This document shows, piece by piece, positions 1-7,334 of a DNA stretch of 43,705 bases (the stretch's first letter is position 1; the number at the start of each line of letters is the position of its first letter). The notes beneath the pieces were generated by a model, which did no database searches, was not told where the DNA came from, and was given only the letters and a program-made list of their open reading frames with translations. The position numbers and the translations under genes were made by a program. Origin of the DNA: Anaerosporobacter sp031551385 (lineage in GTDB: Bacteria > Bacillota > Clostridia > Lachnospirales > Lachnospiraceae). The stretch lies in the NCBI RefSeq assembly GCF_031551385.1, contig NZ_JAVBNS010000153.1, forward strand, positions 1 through 43,705, read 5' to 3'.

Positions 1-172
1 GTTGCGGAAACTAATCTATGCAGAGTGAAAAATATCAAAAGATTATCACTTCTCTCAATAGAAGATAATATATTAAATTTTCAAGGAACAATATGACAAA
101 GAGGCAGATTTATAATACCTCATTTGTCGGGCAACTCATTATAAAAAATCTATATAGAAAGAAGATGAGAGT

Positions 173-382
173 ATGCCATTAACAATGATGGAAGCTGGGG
201 AAGAAAAACTTATTAAAAAAGTTGGAGGAAAAGATGAAACGAAACGTTTCTTAGAAAGTCTTGGATTCGTGACAGGAGGAATGGTTACGGTAATATCTAA
301 GATTCAGGGAAATGTAATTGTGAATGTGAAAGAATCAAGAGTTGCAATTGGAGAAGATATGGCGAGAAAGATATTGGTATAG
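173..382 (+). CDS. feoA: FeoA-like small protein of ferrous iron transport (first copy)
   Basis: A 69-residue SH3-like FeoA domain protein, the usual length for this family, which acts at the cytosolic face of the FeoB iron transporter. The pattern is that of FeoA: an early hydrophobic-glycine stretch, LESLGFVTGGMVTVIS, then a beta-rich end with VNVKESRVAIGEDMARKI. The start ATG at 173 follows a purine-rich AGAAAGAAGATGAG. The TAG stop lies inside the left end of the palindromic repeat at 378-678, so insertion of that repeat may have supplied or altered the 3' end. A second FeoA and FeoB follow 430 bases downstream; the repeat separates the two copies. The 172 bases upstream contain only a short imperfect hairpin (about 42-69) and no promoter I can assign with confidence. 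Confidence 0.88.
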   Translation: MPLTMMEAGEEKLIKKVGGKDETKRFLESLGFVTGGMVTVISKIQGNVIVNVKESRVAIGEDMARKILV

Positions 383-678
383 GTAATTGCGAAACTCCAT
401 TTTATGTGTCTAAGCTTCTTGCTTAATCTACGCTAACACAAAACACGTTGCACATCTAAGTACTTCTAGGTGTATACGGATAGATATTCAGAGGTCACGG
501 AAACGCCTTCGATTCGGCATTCTGCCTCAGCTCAGGCTGGCTCGGCGTCCATGCCTCGCCTTCCTAGGTCGCATAGTATACACCAAGAAGTACTAAAGAT
601 GTTTCGCTATCGTTTTTTCGTTAGCGTAGATTAATCAAGAAGCAGTCAAGTATAATCAGAGTTTCGCAAATACCTATA
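378..678. repeat. Palindromic MITE-like element with 20-base terminal inverted repeats
   Basis: The ends are inverted copies: 378-397 (TATAGGTAATTGCGAAACTC) and the complement of 659-678 match at 19 of 20 bases. Inside them further arms pair: 413-437 with 620-644 (AATCTACGCTAAC on the left, GTTAGCGTAGATT on the right) and about 450-476 with 576-602 (TACTTC and GTATAC blocks). The whole stretch could fold into one long hairpin. The centre (about 490-575) is GC-rich, unlike its neighbours. No open reading frame of note lies inside. It has the features of a non-autonomous mobile repeat; a related end occurs at 13604-13670. The flanking TA dinucleotides could be a target duplication, but this is uncertain. 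Confidence 0.75.
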
Positions 679-706
679 TAGTAGTGTAGTGAGAGAAAGG
701 ATAAAA

Positions 707-816
707 AGGTGAAAGAAAATAAATATAAAGGAGAAACCATGCAGCAATAGGATTCTTTCACCTGTATTTATTTGAGCAGTATCACAAGCAGGCTTGTGAT
801 ATGCATGGGTATAACT
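707..816 (+). promoter_or_regulatory. Structured leader of the second feoA with a three-codon mini-ORF and hairpins
   Basis: AGGTGAAAGAA at 707-717 is an exact complement of 753-763, an 11-base-pair stem. Its loop holds a good ribosome binding site (AAAGGAG, 727-733) and a mini-ORF, ATG CAG CAA TAG, at 739-750. A second perfect hairpin, ATCACAAGC at 781-789 with GCTTGTGAT at 792-800, sits directly before ATGCATGGG and the feoA2 start at 817. The second hairpin and its spacing to the start codon recur upstream of folA (34103-34140). The function is unknown; translational control of feoAB is an inference. Confidence 0.5.
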
Positions 817-1041
817 ATGAAAACATTAAATGAAATTCCTTGTGGGAAGACAGTGACGATTAAGAAACTTACAGGGGAAGGTCCTGTAAAGAGAAGAATT
901 ATGGATATGGGAATTACGAAAGGAATTGAGGTTTTTGTAAGAAAGATAGCACCATTAGGTGACCCAATGGAATTGACCGTAAGAGGGTATGAGTTATCTC
1001 TAAGAAAAGCAGATGCGCAGATGATAGAAGTAGAGGAATAA
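817..1041 (+). CDS. feoA: FeoA-like protein (second copy, directly upstream of feoB)
   Basis: A 74-residue FeoA domain protein (MKTLNEIPCGKTVTIKKL at the N-terminus, then RRIMDMGITKGIEVFV and ELSLRKADAQMIEV). The RRxMDMGI/TxG pattern is the typical FeoA signature. I prefer ATG 817; the frame is open back to TTG 772, and ATG 805 is also possible, but those N-terminal extensions run through the leader hairpin and have no FeoA similarity. No strong Shine-Dalgarno precedes 817, which fits structural control by the leader. The stop is 17 bases before the feoB ATG, so the two are almost certainly co-transcribed. Known FeoA proteins bind FeoB and modulate Fe(II) transport. Confidence 0.88.
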   Translation: MKTLNEIPCGKTVTIKKLTGEGPVKRRIMDMGITKGIEVFVRKIAPLGDPMELTVRGYELSLRKADAQMIEVEE

Positions 1042-1058
1042 GAGAAGGAGTGAATAAA

Positions 1059-3245
1059 ATGGGAATTAAGATTGCATTAGCAGGGAATCCAAACAGTGGT
1101 AAGACAACATTGTTTAATGCATTAACTGGTTCAAATCAATTTGTAGGAAACTGGCCAGGTGTAACAGTTGAGAAAAAGGAAGGAAAGTTAAAGAAAGCAT
1201 ATCTTTCAAATCAAGGTGAGGCAGTTACGATTATGGACTTACCAGGTATCTATTCTTTATCTCCATATACATTAGAAGAAGTGGTAGCAAGAAACTACCT
1301 TATTGATGAAAGACCAGATGTTATATTGAACATTATTGATGGTACGAACTTAGAGAGAAATCTATATCTAACAACACAATTAATGGAACTAGGAATACCA
1401 ATGATTATTGCTGTTAACATGATGGATGTTGTTGAAAAAAATGGTGACCGTGTACATATTGATAAGTTAAGTAAAGCATTAAACTGTGAAGTTACTACAA
1501 TTTCTGCATTAAAGGGAACCGGTATTGAGGAAGCAGCAAAGAAGGCTGTGAAATTAGCAGATAAATCAATAAGCAAAGAGAAAGCAGTTCAAGTATTTTC
1601 GAATGAAGTAGAAACGATTTTAGACGAAATAGAAGAAAAAATTGTATTAGAAGTAGAGGAAAGTCAAAGAAGATTCTTTGCAGTGAAATTATTAGAAAAA
1701 GATGAAAAGATTAAGGCAAAGCTAAAGACTGTTCCTGACATTTCAAAAGAAATTGCTAAAATTGAGGAAGTGATGGATGATGATTCGGAGAGTATTATAA
1801 CGAATGATCGATATGTATTTATCTCATCTATTATAAAAAGTTGTTGTACAAAGAAAAGTCATAAGAGTTTAACAGTATCCGATAAGATTGATCGAATTGT
1901 TACGAATCGTTTTCTTGCATTACCAATATTTGCAGTAATTATGTTCTTAGTATATTATGTGTCTGTAACAACAGTAGGAACATGGGCTACTGATTGGGCA
2001 AATGACGGAGTGTTTGGCGAAGGTTGGAGCTTGTTCGGACTAGAGATTCAAGGTATTCCAGTTATGTTAGAATCTGCTTTACAAGCGATTGGCTGTGCGG
2101 ATTGGTTACAAGGATTACTACTAGATGGTATTGTAGGTGGCGTTGGTGCTGTACTTGGTTTCGTGCCACAGATGTTAATTCTATTTGCATTTTTAGCATT
2201 CTTAGAATCTTGTGGATATATGGCAAGAGTAGCATTTATCATGGATCGTATCTTTAGAAAGTTTGGATTATCAGGAAAATCATTTATACCTATGTTAATC
2301 GGCAGTGGTTGTGGTGTTCCAGGAATTATGGCATCAAGAACAATTGAAAGCGACCGTGACCGTAAGATGACAATTATGACAACTACATTTATCCCTTGTG
2401 GAGCGAAATTACCTATTATTGCATTAATTGCAGGTGCATTATTTAACGGAGCATGGTGGGTTGCACCAAGTGCTTACTTTGTTGGTATTCTTGCAATTAT
2501 CTGTTCGGGTATTATTTTAAAGAAAACAAAAGTATTTGCTGGAGATCCAGCACCATTCGTTATGGAATTACCAGCATATCATATGCCAACAGTTAGTAAT
2601 ATCCTAAGAAGTATGTGGGAAAGAGGTTGGTCTTTCATTAAGAAAGCGGGAACTATTATTTTACTATCAACAATCCTTGTATGGTTTGCAACATATTTTG
2701 GCGTTGTAGATGGTCAGTTCAGAATGTTAGACGATATGGAAATTGATCACAGTATACTTGCAGCAATTGGTAACGGACTAAAAGTAATTTTCATTCCGCT
2801 TGGATGGGGAAATTGGAAAGCTGCGGTAGCAGCGATTACAGGGCTTATTGCGAAAGAAAATGTAGTAGGAACATTTGGCGTATTATATGGATTTGCTGAA
2901 GTTGCGGAAGATGGTAATGAGATTTGGGGTACACTTGCTGCGAGTATGACTACCGTAGCAGCATATTCATTCTTAGTATTTAACTTATTGTGTGCACCTT
3001 GCTTTGCAGCAATGGGAGCAATTAAGAGAGAAATGAACAATGCAAAATGGTTCTGGTTCGCAATTGGATATCAAACAGGATTAGCATATCTCGCTTCTCT
3101 TTGTATCTATCAAATTGGAACACTTATTACAACGGGAGCATTTGGATTTGGAACAATTGTAGCATTTGTGATAGTAGCAGTGTTTATATTCTTATTGGTA
3201 AGACCAAGTCAGAAGAAGAAAGTGGTTTTAGAGGCTGCTTTGTAA
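1059..3245 (+). CDS. feoB: Ferrous iron transporter B
   Basis: A 728-residue Fe(II) transporter of the cytoplasmic membrane. The N-terminal G domain shows G1 GNPNSGKTT (residues 9-17), G3 DLPG, G4 NMMD and G5 SALKG. After a helical spacer (about residues 175-275) come two Gate-type membrane halves, with the conserved IGSGCGVPGI and TTFIPCGAKLPI segments, and several further membrane helices to the C-terminus. Length is normal for FeoB. The start is ATG 1059, 8 bases after AGGAG; the upstream GTG 1050 overlaps that binding site and is less likely. It lies in a feoA-feoB-small membrane protein-Fur-like cluster, which supports a role in anaerobic iron uptake. Confidence 0.97.
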   Translation: MGIKIALAGNPNSGKTTLFNALTGSNQFVGNWPGVTVEKKEGKLKKAYLSNQGEAVTIMDLPGIYSLSPYTLEEVVARNYLIDERPDVILNIIDGTNLERNLYLTTQLMELGIPMIIAVNMMDVVEKNGDRVHIDKLSKALNCEVTTISALKGTGIEEAAKKAVKLADKSISKEKAVQVFSNEVETILDEIEEKIVLEVEESQRRFFAVKLLEKDEKIKAKLKTVPDISKEIAKIEEVMDDDSESIITNDRYVFISSIIKSCCTKKSHKSLTVSDKIDRIVTNRFLALPIFAVIMFLVYYVSVTTVGTWATDWANDGVFGEGWSLFGLEIQGIPVMLESALQAIGCADWLQGLLLDGIVGGVGAVLGFVPQMLILFAFLAFLESCGYMARVAFIMDRIFRKFGLSGKSFIPMLIGSGCGVPGIMASRTIESDRDRKMTIMTTTFIPCGAKLPIIALIAGALFNGAWWVAPSAYFVGILAIICSGIILKKTKVFAGDPAPFVMELPAYHMPTVSNILRSMWERGWSFIKKAGTIILLSTILVWFATYFGVVDGQFRMLDDMEIDHSILAAIGNGLKVIFIPLGWGNWKAAVAAITGLIAKENVVGTFGVLYGFAEVAEDGNEIWGTLAASMTTVAAYSFLVFNLLCAPCFAAMGAIKREMNNAKWFWFAIGYQTGLAYLASLCIYQIGTLITTGAFGFGTIVAFVIVAVFIFLLVRPSQKKKVVLEAAL

Positions 3246-3304
3246 ATAGGAGTTCGTTGTAGAATTAGATAAGTCTCTAAGGTTTGAAAGGAGAGTGTGT
3301 AGTG

Positions 3305-3442
3305 ATGGGTACAGTTTTTGTAGGTAGTATTCTTGTATGTATTGTAACATTAATTATTAAGCACATGCTAAACGAGAAGAAAAAAGGTAACTCAATGGTA
3401 TGTGGTGGAGATTGCAAGCATTGTGGTGGACATTGTTCGTAA
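3305..3442 (+). CDS. FeoB-associated Cys-rich membrane protein
   Basis: A 45-residue protein. The first 21 residues form one membrane helix (VFVGSILVCIVTLIIKHML), followed by a basic linker (NEKKKGN) and a Cys/Gly/His tail, CGGDCKHCGGHC, with four cysteines in two CxxC pairs. This architecture matches the small proteins found behind feoB in many Firmicutes, which are thought to act in place of FeoC. The start may be GTG 3302 or ATG 3305, downstream of AAAGGAG (3287-3293). It is 59 bases after feoB and probably in the same operon. Iron or Fe-S binding by the tail is an inference. Confidence 0.85.
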   Translation: MGTVFVGSILVCIVTLIIKHMLNEKKKGNSMVCGGDCKHCGGHCS

Positions 3443-3492
3443 TATAGCTGCGCTTCAAAGTTTGTAGGTTTTGAGAAAGGCATGGTAGTAAT

Positions 3493-3954
3493 ATGGTAAA
3501 AGGACAATGTGAATGCAGTAGCGATCAAGAACAAAGAAGTTATCATCGTTCAAAGATGCAAAAAGAGCATATTATAGAGAAATTAAAAGAAAGCGGTTGT
3601 AGGATTACAAAACAGAGATTGCTTATCTTAGATATTATTCTGCAACAAGAATGTTCTTGCTGTAAGGAAATCTTCTATCAAGCATCAAAATCGGATTCTA
3701 AAATCGGCAAGGCTACCGTTTATCGAATGGTCAACACACTTGAAGAAATTGGAGCTATTCGAAGAAGTAATATGTACAAATTAATCAATCACACACAAGA
3801 AGACATAGAAGAAATCAGACGTATGGTAACATTAGATGATGGAACGATATATCAGATATCACCAAAGAAGTGGAATGATATCATTCTTGCTGGATTAACA
3901 AGCTTAGGCTATGTAAATAGACAGAAGATAGCGTCGGTTGAGACGGTAATGTAG
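3493..3954 (+). CDS. Fur-family-like regulator with reduced C-terminal domain
   Basis: A 153-residue protein with a Fur-type winged helix in the middle (RITKQRLLILDIIL, then KIGKATVYRMVNTLEEIGAI, the DNA-recognition helix pattern ATVYR). The C-terminal part does not show the His-rich metal ligands (HHxHxxC type) or paired CxxC motifs of canonical Fur, PerR or Zur. Instead cysteines lie at the N-terminus (CEC) and in ECSCCKE before the recognition helix. The start could be ATG 3493 or ATG 3556 (MQKEHIIEKL). The AGAAAGG site lies 12 bases before 3493. Its place behind feoB suggests iron-responsive control of this locus, but by an atypical sensing site. Function inferred from family and context. 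Confidence 0.8.
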   Translation: MVKGQCECSSDQEQRSYHRSKMQKEHIIEKLKESGCRITKQRLLILDIILQQECSCCKEIFYQASKSDSKIGKATVYRMVNTLEEIGAIRRSNMYKLINHTQEDIEEIRRMVTLDDGTIYQISPKKWNDIILAGLTSLGYVNRQKIASVETVM

Positions 3955-3969
3955 AACATATAGATAGTG

Positions 3970-4036
3970 AAAAAAGCTTTTCCGTGGATAATCATTTAGA
4001 TAATAAGAATGGTTTATCCTAGTGGAGAGCTTTTTT
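3970..4036 (+). terminator. Rho-independent terminator after the feo cluster
   Basis: AAAAAAGCTTTTCC at the left pairs with GGAGAGCTTTTTT at the right, with additional GGATAA/TTATCC pairing inside, and the right arm ends in six T residues. The A-run on the left would also make it usable on the opposite strand, though no convergent gene is present. Confidence 0.8.
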
Positions 4037-4120
4037 GAATTAGTAGGAAAAGCTCTTCCTTACGAATGGAAAAATGTTTTGCAACATTGTAAAAATAGAC
4101 TGTCCATCTTGAATTACATA

Positions 4121-4129
4121 TGTTATAAT
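4121..4129 (+). promoter_or_regulatory. Extended -10 promoter for the cysteine desulfurase gene
   Basis: TGTTATAAT is an extended -10 (TG, one base, TATAAT at 4124-4129). The region 17 bases upstream (TGTCCA at 4101) is only a weak -35. It lies 74 bases before the preferred start codon of the next gene. Confidence 0.5.
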
Positions 4130-4202
4130 GCTACTATTCCTATAAGAAAAATATAAAATAAATGACTTAAACAGAGTAAGAGGCAAGAAAAGAGTGAAAG
4201 AT

Positions 4203-5309
4203 ATGATATATTTGGATTATGCAGCAAATACGCCAACAGATGAACGGGTGCTGCAAGAATTTTGTTTGGTAAATCAAGAGTACTTTGGAAATCCGAATTC
4301 ACTTCATCCGCTTGGAGTTGCGGCAAAGGATAAGCTGGATTCGATTACCGCTAGAATAGTTAAAGAATTAGAATTAAAAGAAAGAGAAATTGTATATACA
4401 TCAGGTGCAAGTGAATCCAATAATACTGCGATTAAAGGGATTGCCAGAAGTAGTAGGCATATGGGAAAGCACATACTTACATCTGGATTGGAGCATTCTT
4501 CTGTCAGTGGAACGCTATTGTATCTTCGAGAGCAAGGGTATGAAGTTGAATCACTTGCTATTTGTAACGATGGAACGATTGATAGAGATAGTTTAAGAGA
4601 ACTATTAAGAAATGATACGGTATTAGTGACGGTTTGTGCTGTTGATAGTGAGTTGGGAATTGTTCAGCCAATAGAGGAGATTGCATCAATTGTTAAGGAA
4701 TTTCCAAACTGTCGCTTACATATTGATGCGACACAAGCGATAGGGAAAGTTAAGTTTGATTTTAATTTAGGCGATACGATTAGTTTTGCACCGCATAAAT
4801 TCTATGGTTTGAATGGTTGTGGAGTTCTGATTAAGAAAAGTGATTTGATAATGGAACCGTTAATTCATGGTGGTGCAAGTACAACGATTTATCGAAGTGG
4901 TACACCTGCAGTAGCGATGGCGGCATCTATATGGAAAGCGATTAAGTTAACGTATGACGAGTTTACTAATCGAGAACAAGTTGTGAAAGAGAATAATATC
5001 TACTTACGAGAAAGGCTTAGAAAAAGTGGGTATGTGATAATAAATAGTCCGATAGAAAGTGTACCACACATTCTCAATATAAGCATATTGGGGATTCGGG
5101 GATATGAGATGCAGGAAAGGCTTGCAAAACAGGGAATCTGTTTATCGGCAAAATCGGCATGTTCTACAAAGACAACACCGTCAAAGCCGGTACTTGCAGT
5201 AACAAAGGATAAGAAAAGAGCAATGTCATCTTTTCGAATAAGTATGAGTCATATTACTACAAAAGAGGAGATAGATATATTTTTGGAGATTTTGAATGGA
5301 TGTAGGTGA
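4203..5309 (+). CDS. Cysteine desulfurase (NifS/IscS class, PLP-dependent)
   Basis: A 368-residue aminotransferase class V enzyme. It begins with the family hallmark YLDYAANTP, has the ASESNNTAI and HIDATQAIGK segments, the PLP-binding lysine in SFAPHKFYG, and the persulfide cysteine in a loop SAKSACSTKTT near residue 320. It would strip sulfur from cysteine and hand it on as a persulfide. ATG 4203 is preferred; GTG 4194 is an alternative start three codons upstream. The next gene encodes a TtcA-like tRNA thiolase that needs such a sulfur donor, although it has its own promoter. Which desulfurase paralog this is (IscS, NifS or dedicated tRNA type) cannot be settled here. Confidence 0.92.
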   Translation: MIYLDYAANTPTDERVLQEFCLVNQEYFGNPNSLHPLGVAAKDKLDSITARIVKELELKEREIVYTSGASESNNTAIKGIARSSRHMGKHILTSGLEHSSVSGTLLYLREQGYEVESLAICNDGTIDRDSLRELLRNDTVLVTVCAVDSELGIVQPIEEIASIVKEFPNCRLHIDATQAIGKVKFDFNLGDTISFAPHKFYGLNGCGVLIKKSDLIMEPLIHGGASTTIYRSGTPAVAMAASIWKAIKLTYDEFTNREQVVKENNIYLRERLRKSGYVIINSPIESVPHILNISILGIRGYEMQERLAKQGICLSAKSACSTKTTPSKPVLAVTKDKKRAMSSFRISMSHITTKEEIDIFLEILNGCR

Positions 5310-5330
5310 GCAGTGTTTTTTATAGAAAAG

Positions 5331-5359
5331 TTGACTTAATTAGATGGAGAATATATAGT
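5331..5359 (+). promoter_or_regulatory. Sigma-A type promoter for the TtcA-like gene
   Basis: TTGACT at 5331-5336, a 17-base spacer and TATAGT at 5354-5359. Transcription would give a leader of about 150 bases. That leader contains a hairpin, CTCAAT/ATTGAG, near 5437-5454, and nothing else that I can assign. Confidence 0.65.
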
Positions 5360-5516
5360 ATAATAGAGTAACTTGAAGGGGGAGTCCCAGATAGTTAAGG
5401 AATATAAGAATAGGACGATAGCAAAATGATTTACTCACTCAATTCATCGATTGAGATAAGGGAAAATAATAGATCGTTCCAAGAAAAAGAACAAAAGCAG
5501 GAGAAATAATAAAAAT

Positions 5517-6374
5517 ATGAGTAGAGAATTAACAACTTGTCAATTAATAGAGAGAAGTATCAACAAGAAATTTAGAAAAGAAATATGGTCACCATTTGTA
5601 CAGGCAATTAAAAAGTATGAATTAATTCAAGCGGGCGATCACATTGCAGTTTGTATCTCTGGTGGTAAAGATTCGATGTTGTTGGCTAAGTTGATGCAGA
5701 TATTACAAAGAATCACAGAGATTCCTTTTGAGATTACATTTCTTATGATGGATCCAGGCTATAATCCAATTAACCGTCAGAAGATTGAGAGTAATGCAAA
5801 ATTATTAGAGATACCACTTGTTATATTCGAAACGGATATCTTCGATATTGTAAATGAAATTGATAAGTCACCATGTTATCTATGTGCCAGAATGAGAAGA
5901 GGAAATCTATACAGTAATGCAAAGGAACTTGGTTGTAACAAAATTGCGCTTGGTCATCATATGAGTGATGTTATTGAAACGACATTGATGGGTATGCTAT
6001 ATGGTTCGCAGATTCAAGGAATGATGCCAAAACTTCATAGTACAAATTTTGAAGGAATGGAATTAATTCGTCCAATGTACTGTATATTAGAAGAGAATAT
6101 AATAGCATGGAAAAACTATAATGAGTTAGAGTTTATTCAATGTGCGTGTCGTTTTACAGAAAATTGTACTTCTTGTGATAATGGTGTTAGTGTTTCAAAA
6201 CGTCAAGAAGTAAAAGAACTTATCAAAAAACTAAAGAAAGATAATAAGACAATTGAAACAAATATCTTCAATAGTATCCATAATGTAAGTCTTGACACAT
6301 TAATATCGTACAAGCAAAAGGGTGTAGAGCATTCTTTCCTTGATACGTATTATGATAAAAGAAAAGAAGAATAA
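5517..6374 (+). CDS. TtcA/TilS-family PP-loop tRNA thiolation enzyme
   Basis: A 285-residue ATP pyrophosphatase. The PP-loop is SGGKDS (residues 48-53), there is a CYLCARMRRG pair near residue 120, the GHHMSDVIETTLM segment near 142, and a C-terminal CACRFTENCTSC. In TtcA a CxxC pair plus a third distal cysteine hold the Fe-S cluster used to make 2-thiocytidine at tRNA position 32; all are available here. The ATG 5517 start follows GCAGGAGAA at a normal distance. The preceding cysteine desulfurase is the probable sulfur source. Other PP-loop thiolases cannot be fully excluded, so no symbol is assigned. Confidence 0.82.
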   Translation: MSRELTTCQLIERSINKKFRKEIWSPFVQAIKKYELIQAGDHIAVCISGGKDSMLLAKLMQILQRITEIPFEITFLMMDPGYNPINRQKIESNAKLLEIPLVIFETDIFDIVNEIDKSPCYLCARMRRGNLYSNAKELGCNKIALGHHMSDVIETTLMGMLYGSQIQGMMPKLHSTNFEGMELIRPMYCILEENIIAWKNYNELEFIQCACRFTENCTSCDNGVSVSKRQEVKELIKKLKKDNKTIETNIFNSIHNVSLDTLISYKQKGVEHSFLDTYYDKRKEE

Positions 6375-6389
6375 AGAAGTATAACAATG

Positions 6390-6447
6390 AAAGATTGCAG
6401 AGATAATAAGGAATAGCTGATTACTTGATTATCTGCAATCTTTTTTT
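6390..6447 (+). terminator. Rho-independent terminator after the TtcA-like gene
   Basis: AAAGATTGCAGAGATAAT pairs with ATTATCTGCAATCTTT, followed by seven T residues. It ends the transcript started at 5331-5359. Confidence 0.85.
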
Positions 6448-6584
6448 CTCATAGAAAGCGATATCTCTGTTACTGGTCACAGAGTATTCACAAATTACCA
6501 AAATATGATATAATAATAGAGACAGTTACATGAAATCAAGATATTTTAAATGAATGAATTTTTATATCAGAGGAGGAAATAAAC

Positions 6585-7124
6585 ATGTCGAATTTAAAAG
6601 GAACAAGAACAGAAGCAAACTTAATGGCAGCATTTGCTGGGGAATCACAAGCAAGAAACAAGTATACGTATTATGCGTCAAAAGCGAAAAAAGAAGGATA
6701 TGTACAGATTGGAGCATTGTTTGAAGAAACTGCGAATAATGAGAAAGAACATGCAAAGATGTGGTTCAAATTATTGCATGGTGGTATGCCAGATACCGTA
6801 GAGAATCTTAACGATGCGGCAGCAGGTGAAAATTACGAATGGACAGATATGTATGCGAAATTCGCAGAGGAAGCAAAAGAAGAAGGTTTTGATAAAATAG
6901 CATTCTTATTTGAAGAAGTAGCGAAGATAGAGAAAGAACATGAAGAGAGATTTCGTAAGTTGTTAGCGAATATTGAAGGTGGACTTGTATTCTCAAAAGA
7001 GGGAGATGCAATTTGGGAATGTTCAAACTGTGGTCATGTTGTTGTTGGAAAACAAGCACCAGAGGTATGTCCAGTATGTGCACATCCACAAGCGTATTTT
7101 CAAGTTAAAGCAGAGAATTATTAG
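6585..7124 (+). CDS. rbr: Rubrerythrin
   Basis: A 179-residue peroxide-reducing non-heme iron protein. The N-terminal four-helix bundle carries ExxH-type ligands (GESQARNKY, then ETANNEKEHAKM and EVAKIEKEHEERF). The C-terminal rubredoxin-like module has CSNC (about residue 146) and CPVC (about 162). This is the common single-unit rubrerythrin of anaerobes, protecting against hydrogen peroxide in the cytosol. It is preceded by a very strong AGAGGAGG site and a TATAAT at 6509-6514 with no clear -35, and is followed by its own terminator, so it is monocistronic. Confidence 0.96.
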   Translation: MSNLKGTRTEANLMAAFAGESQARNKYTYYASKAKKEGYVQIGALFEETANNEKEHAKMWFKLLHGGMPDTVENLNDAAAGENYEWTDMYAKFAEEAKEEGFDKIAFLFEEVAKIEKEHEERFRKLLANIEGGLVFSKEGDAIWECSNCGHVVVGKQAPEVCPVCAHPQAYFQVKAENY

Positions 7125-7163
7125 GAATAGAAATTAGAACAATAAATTCGATTTCAACAGCAT

Positions 7164-7214
7164 AAAACTATCACTTATTTCGATTTTATAAAAGAAATGA
7201 GTGATAGTTTTTTT
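7164..7214 (+). terminator. Rho-independent terminator after rubrerythrin
   Basis: AACTATCACTTATTTC pairs with GAAATGAGTGATAGTT, with a run of T residues to 7214. Confidence 0.85.
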
Positions 7215-7334
7215 ACGAATTATATGGTATGATAAAGCATAGGTAAGCGGTGTTTTGACGAAATAACAACCGTTGTCCTTGGAGTTATTATCTGAATCTT
7301 TTGGCAAAATACTAGAATATTAAAGGAGAATAGT

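Noticed and set aside
707..773. H-type pseudoknot in the feoA2 leader (stems 707-717/753-763 and 718-725/765-772)
   Set aside because: The connecting loops would be 0 and 1 base, too short to span the stems, so the two pairings can only be alternatives.
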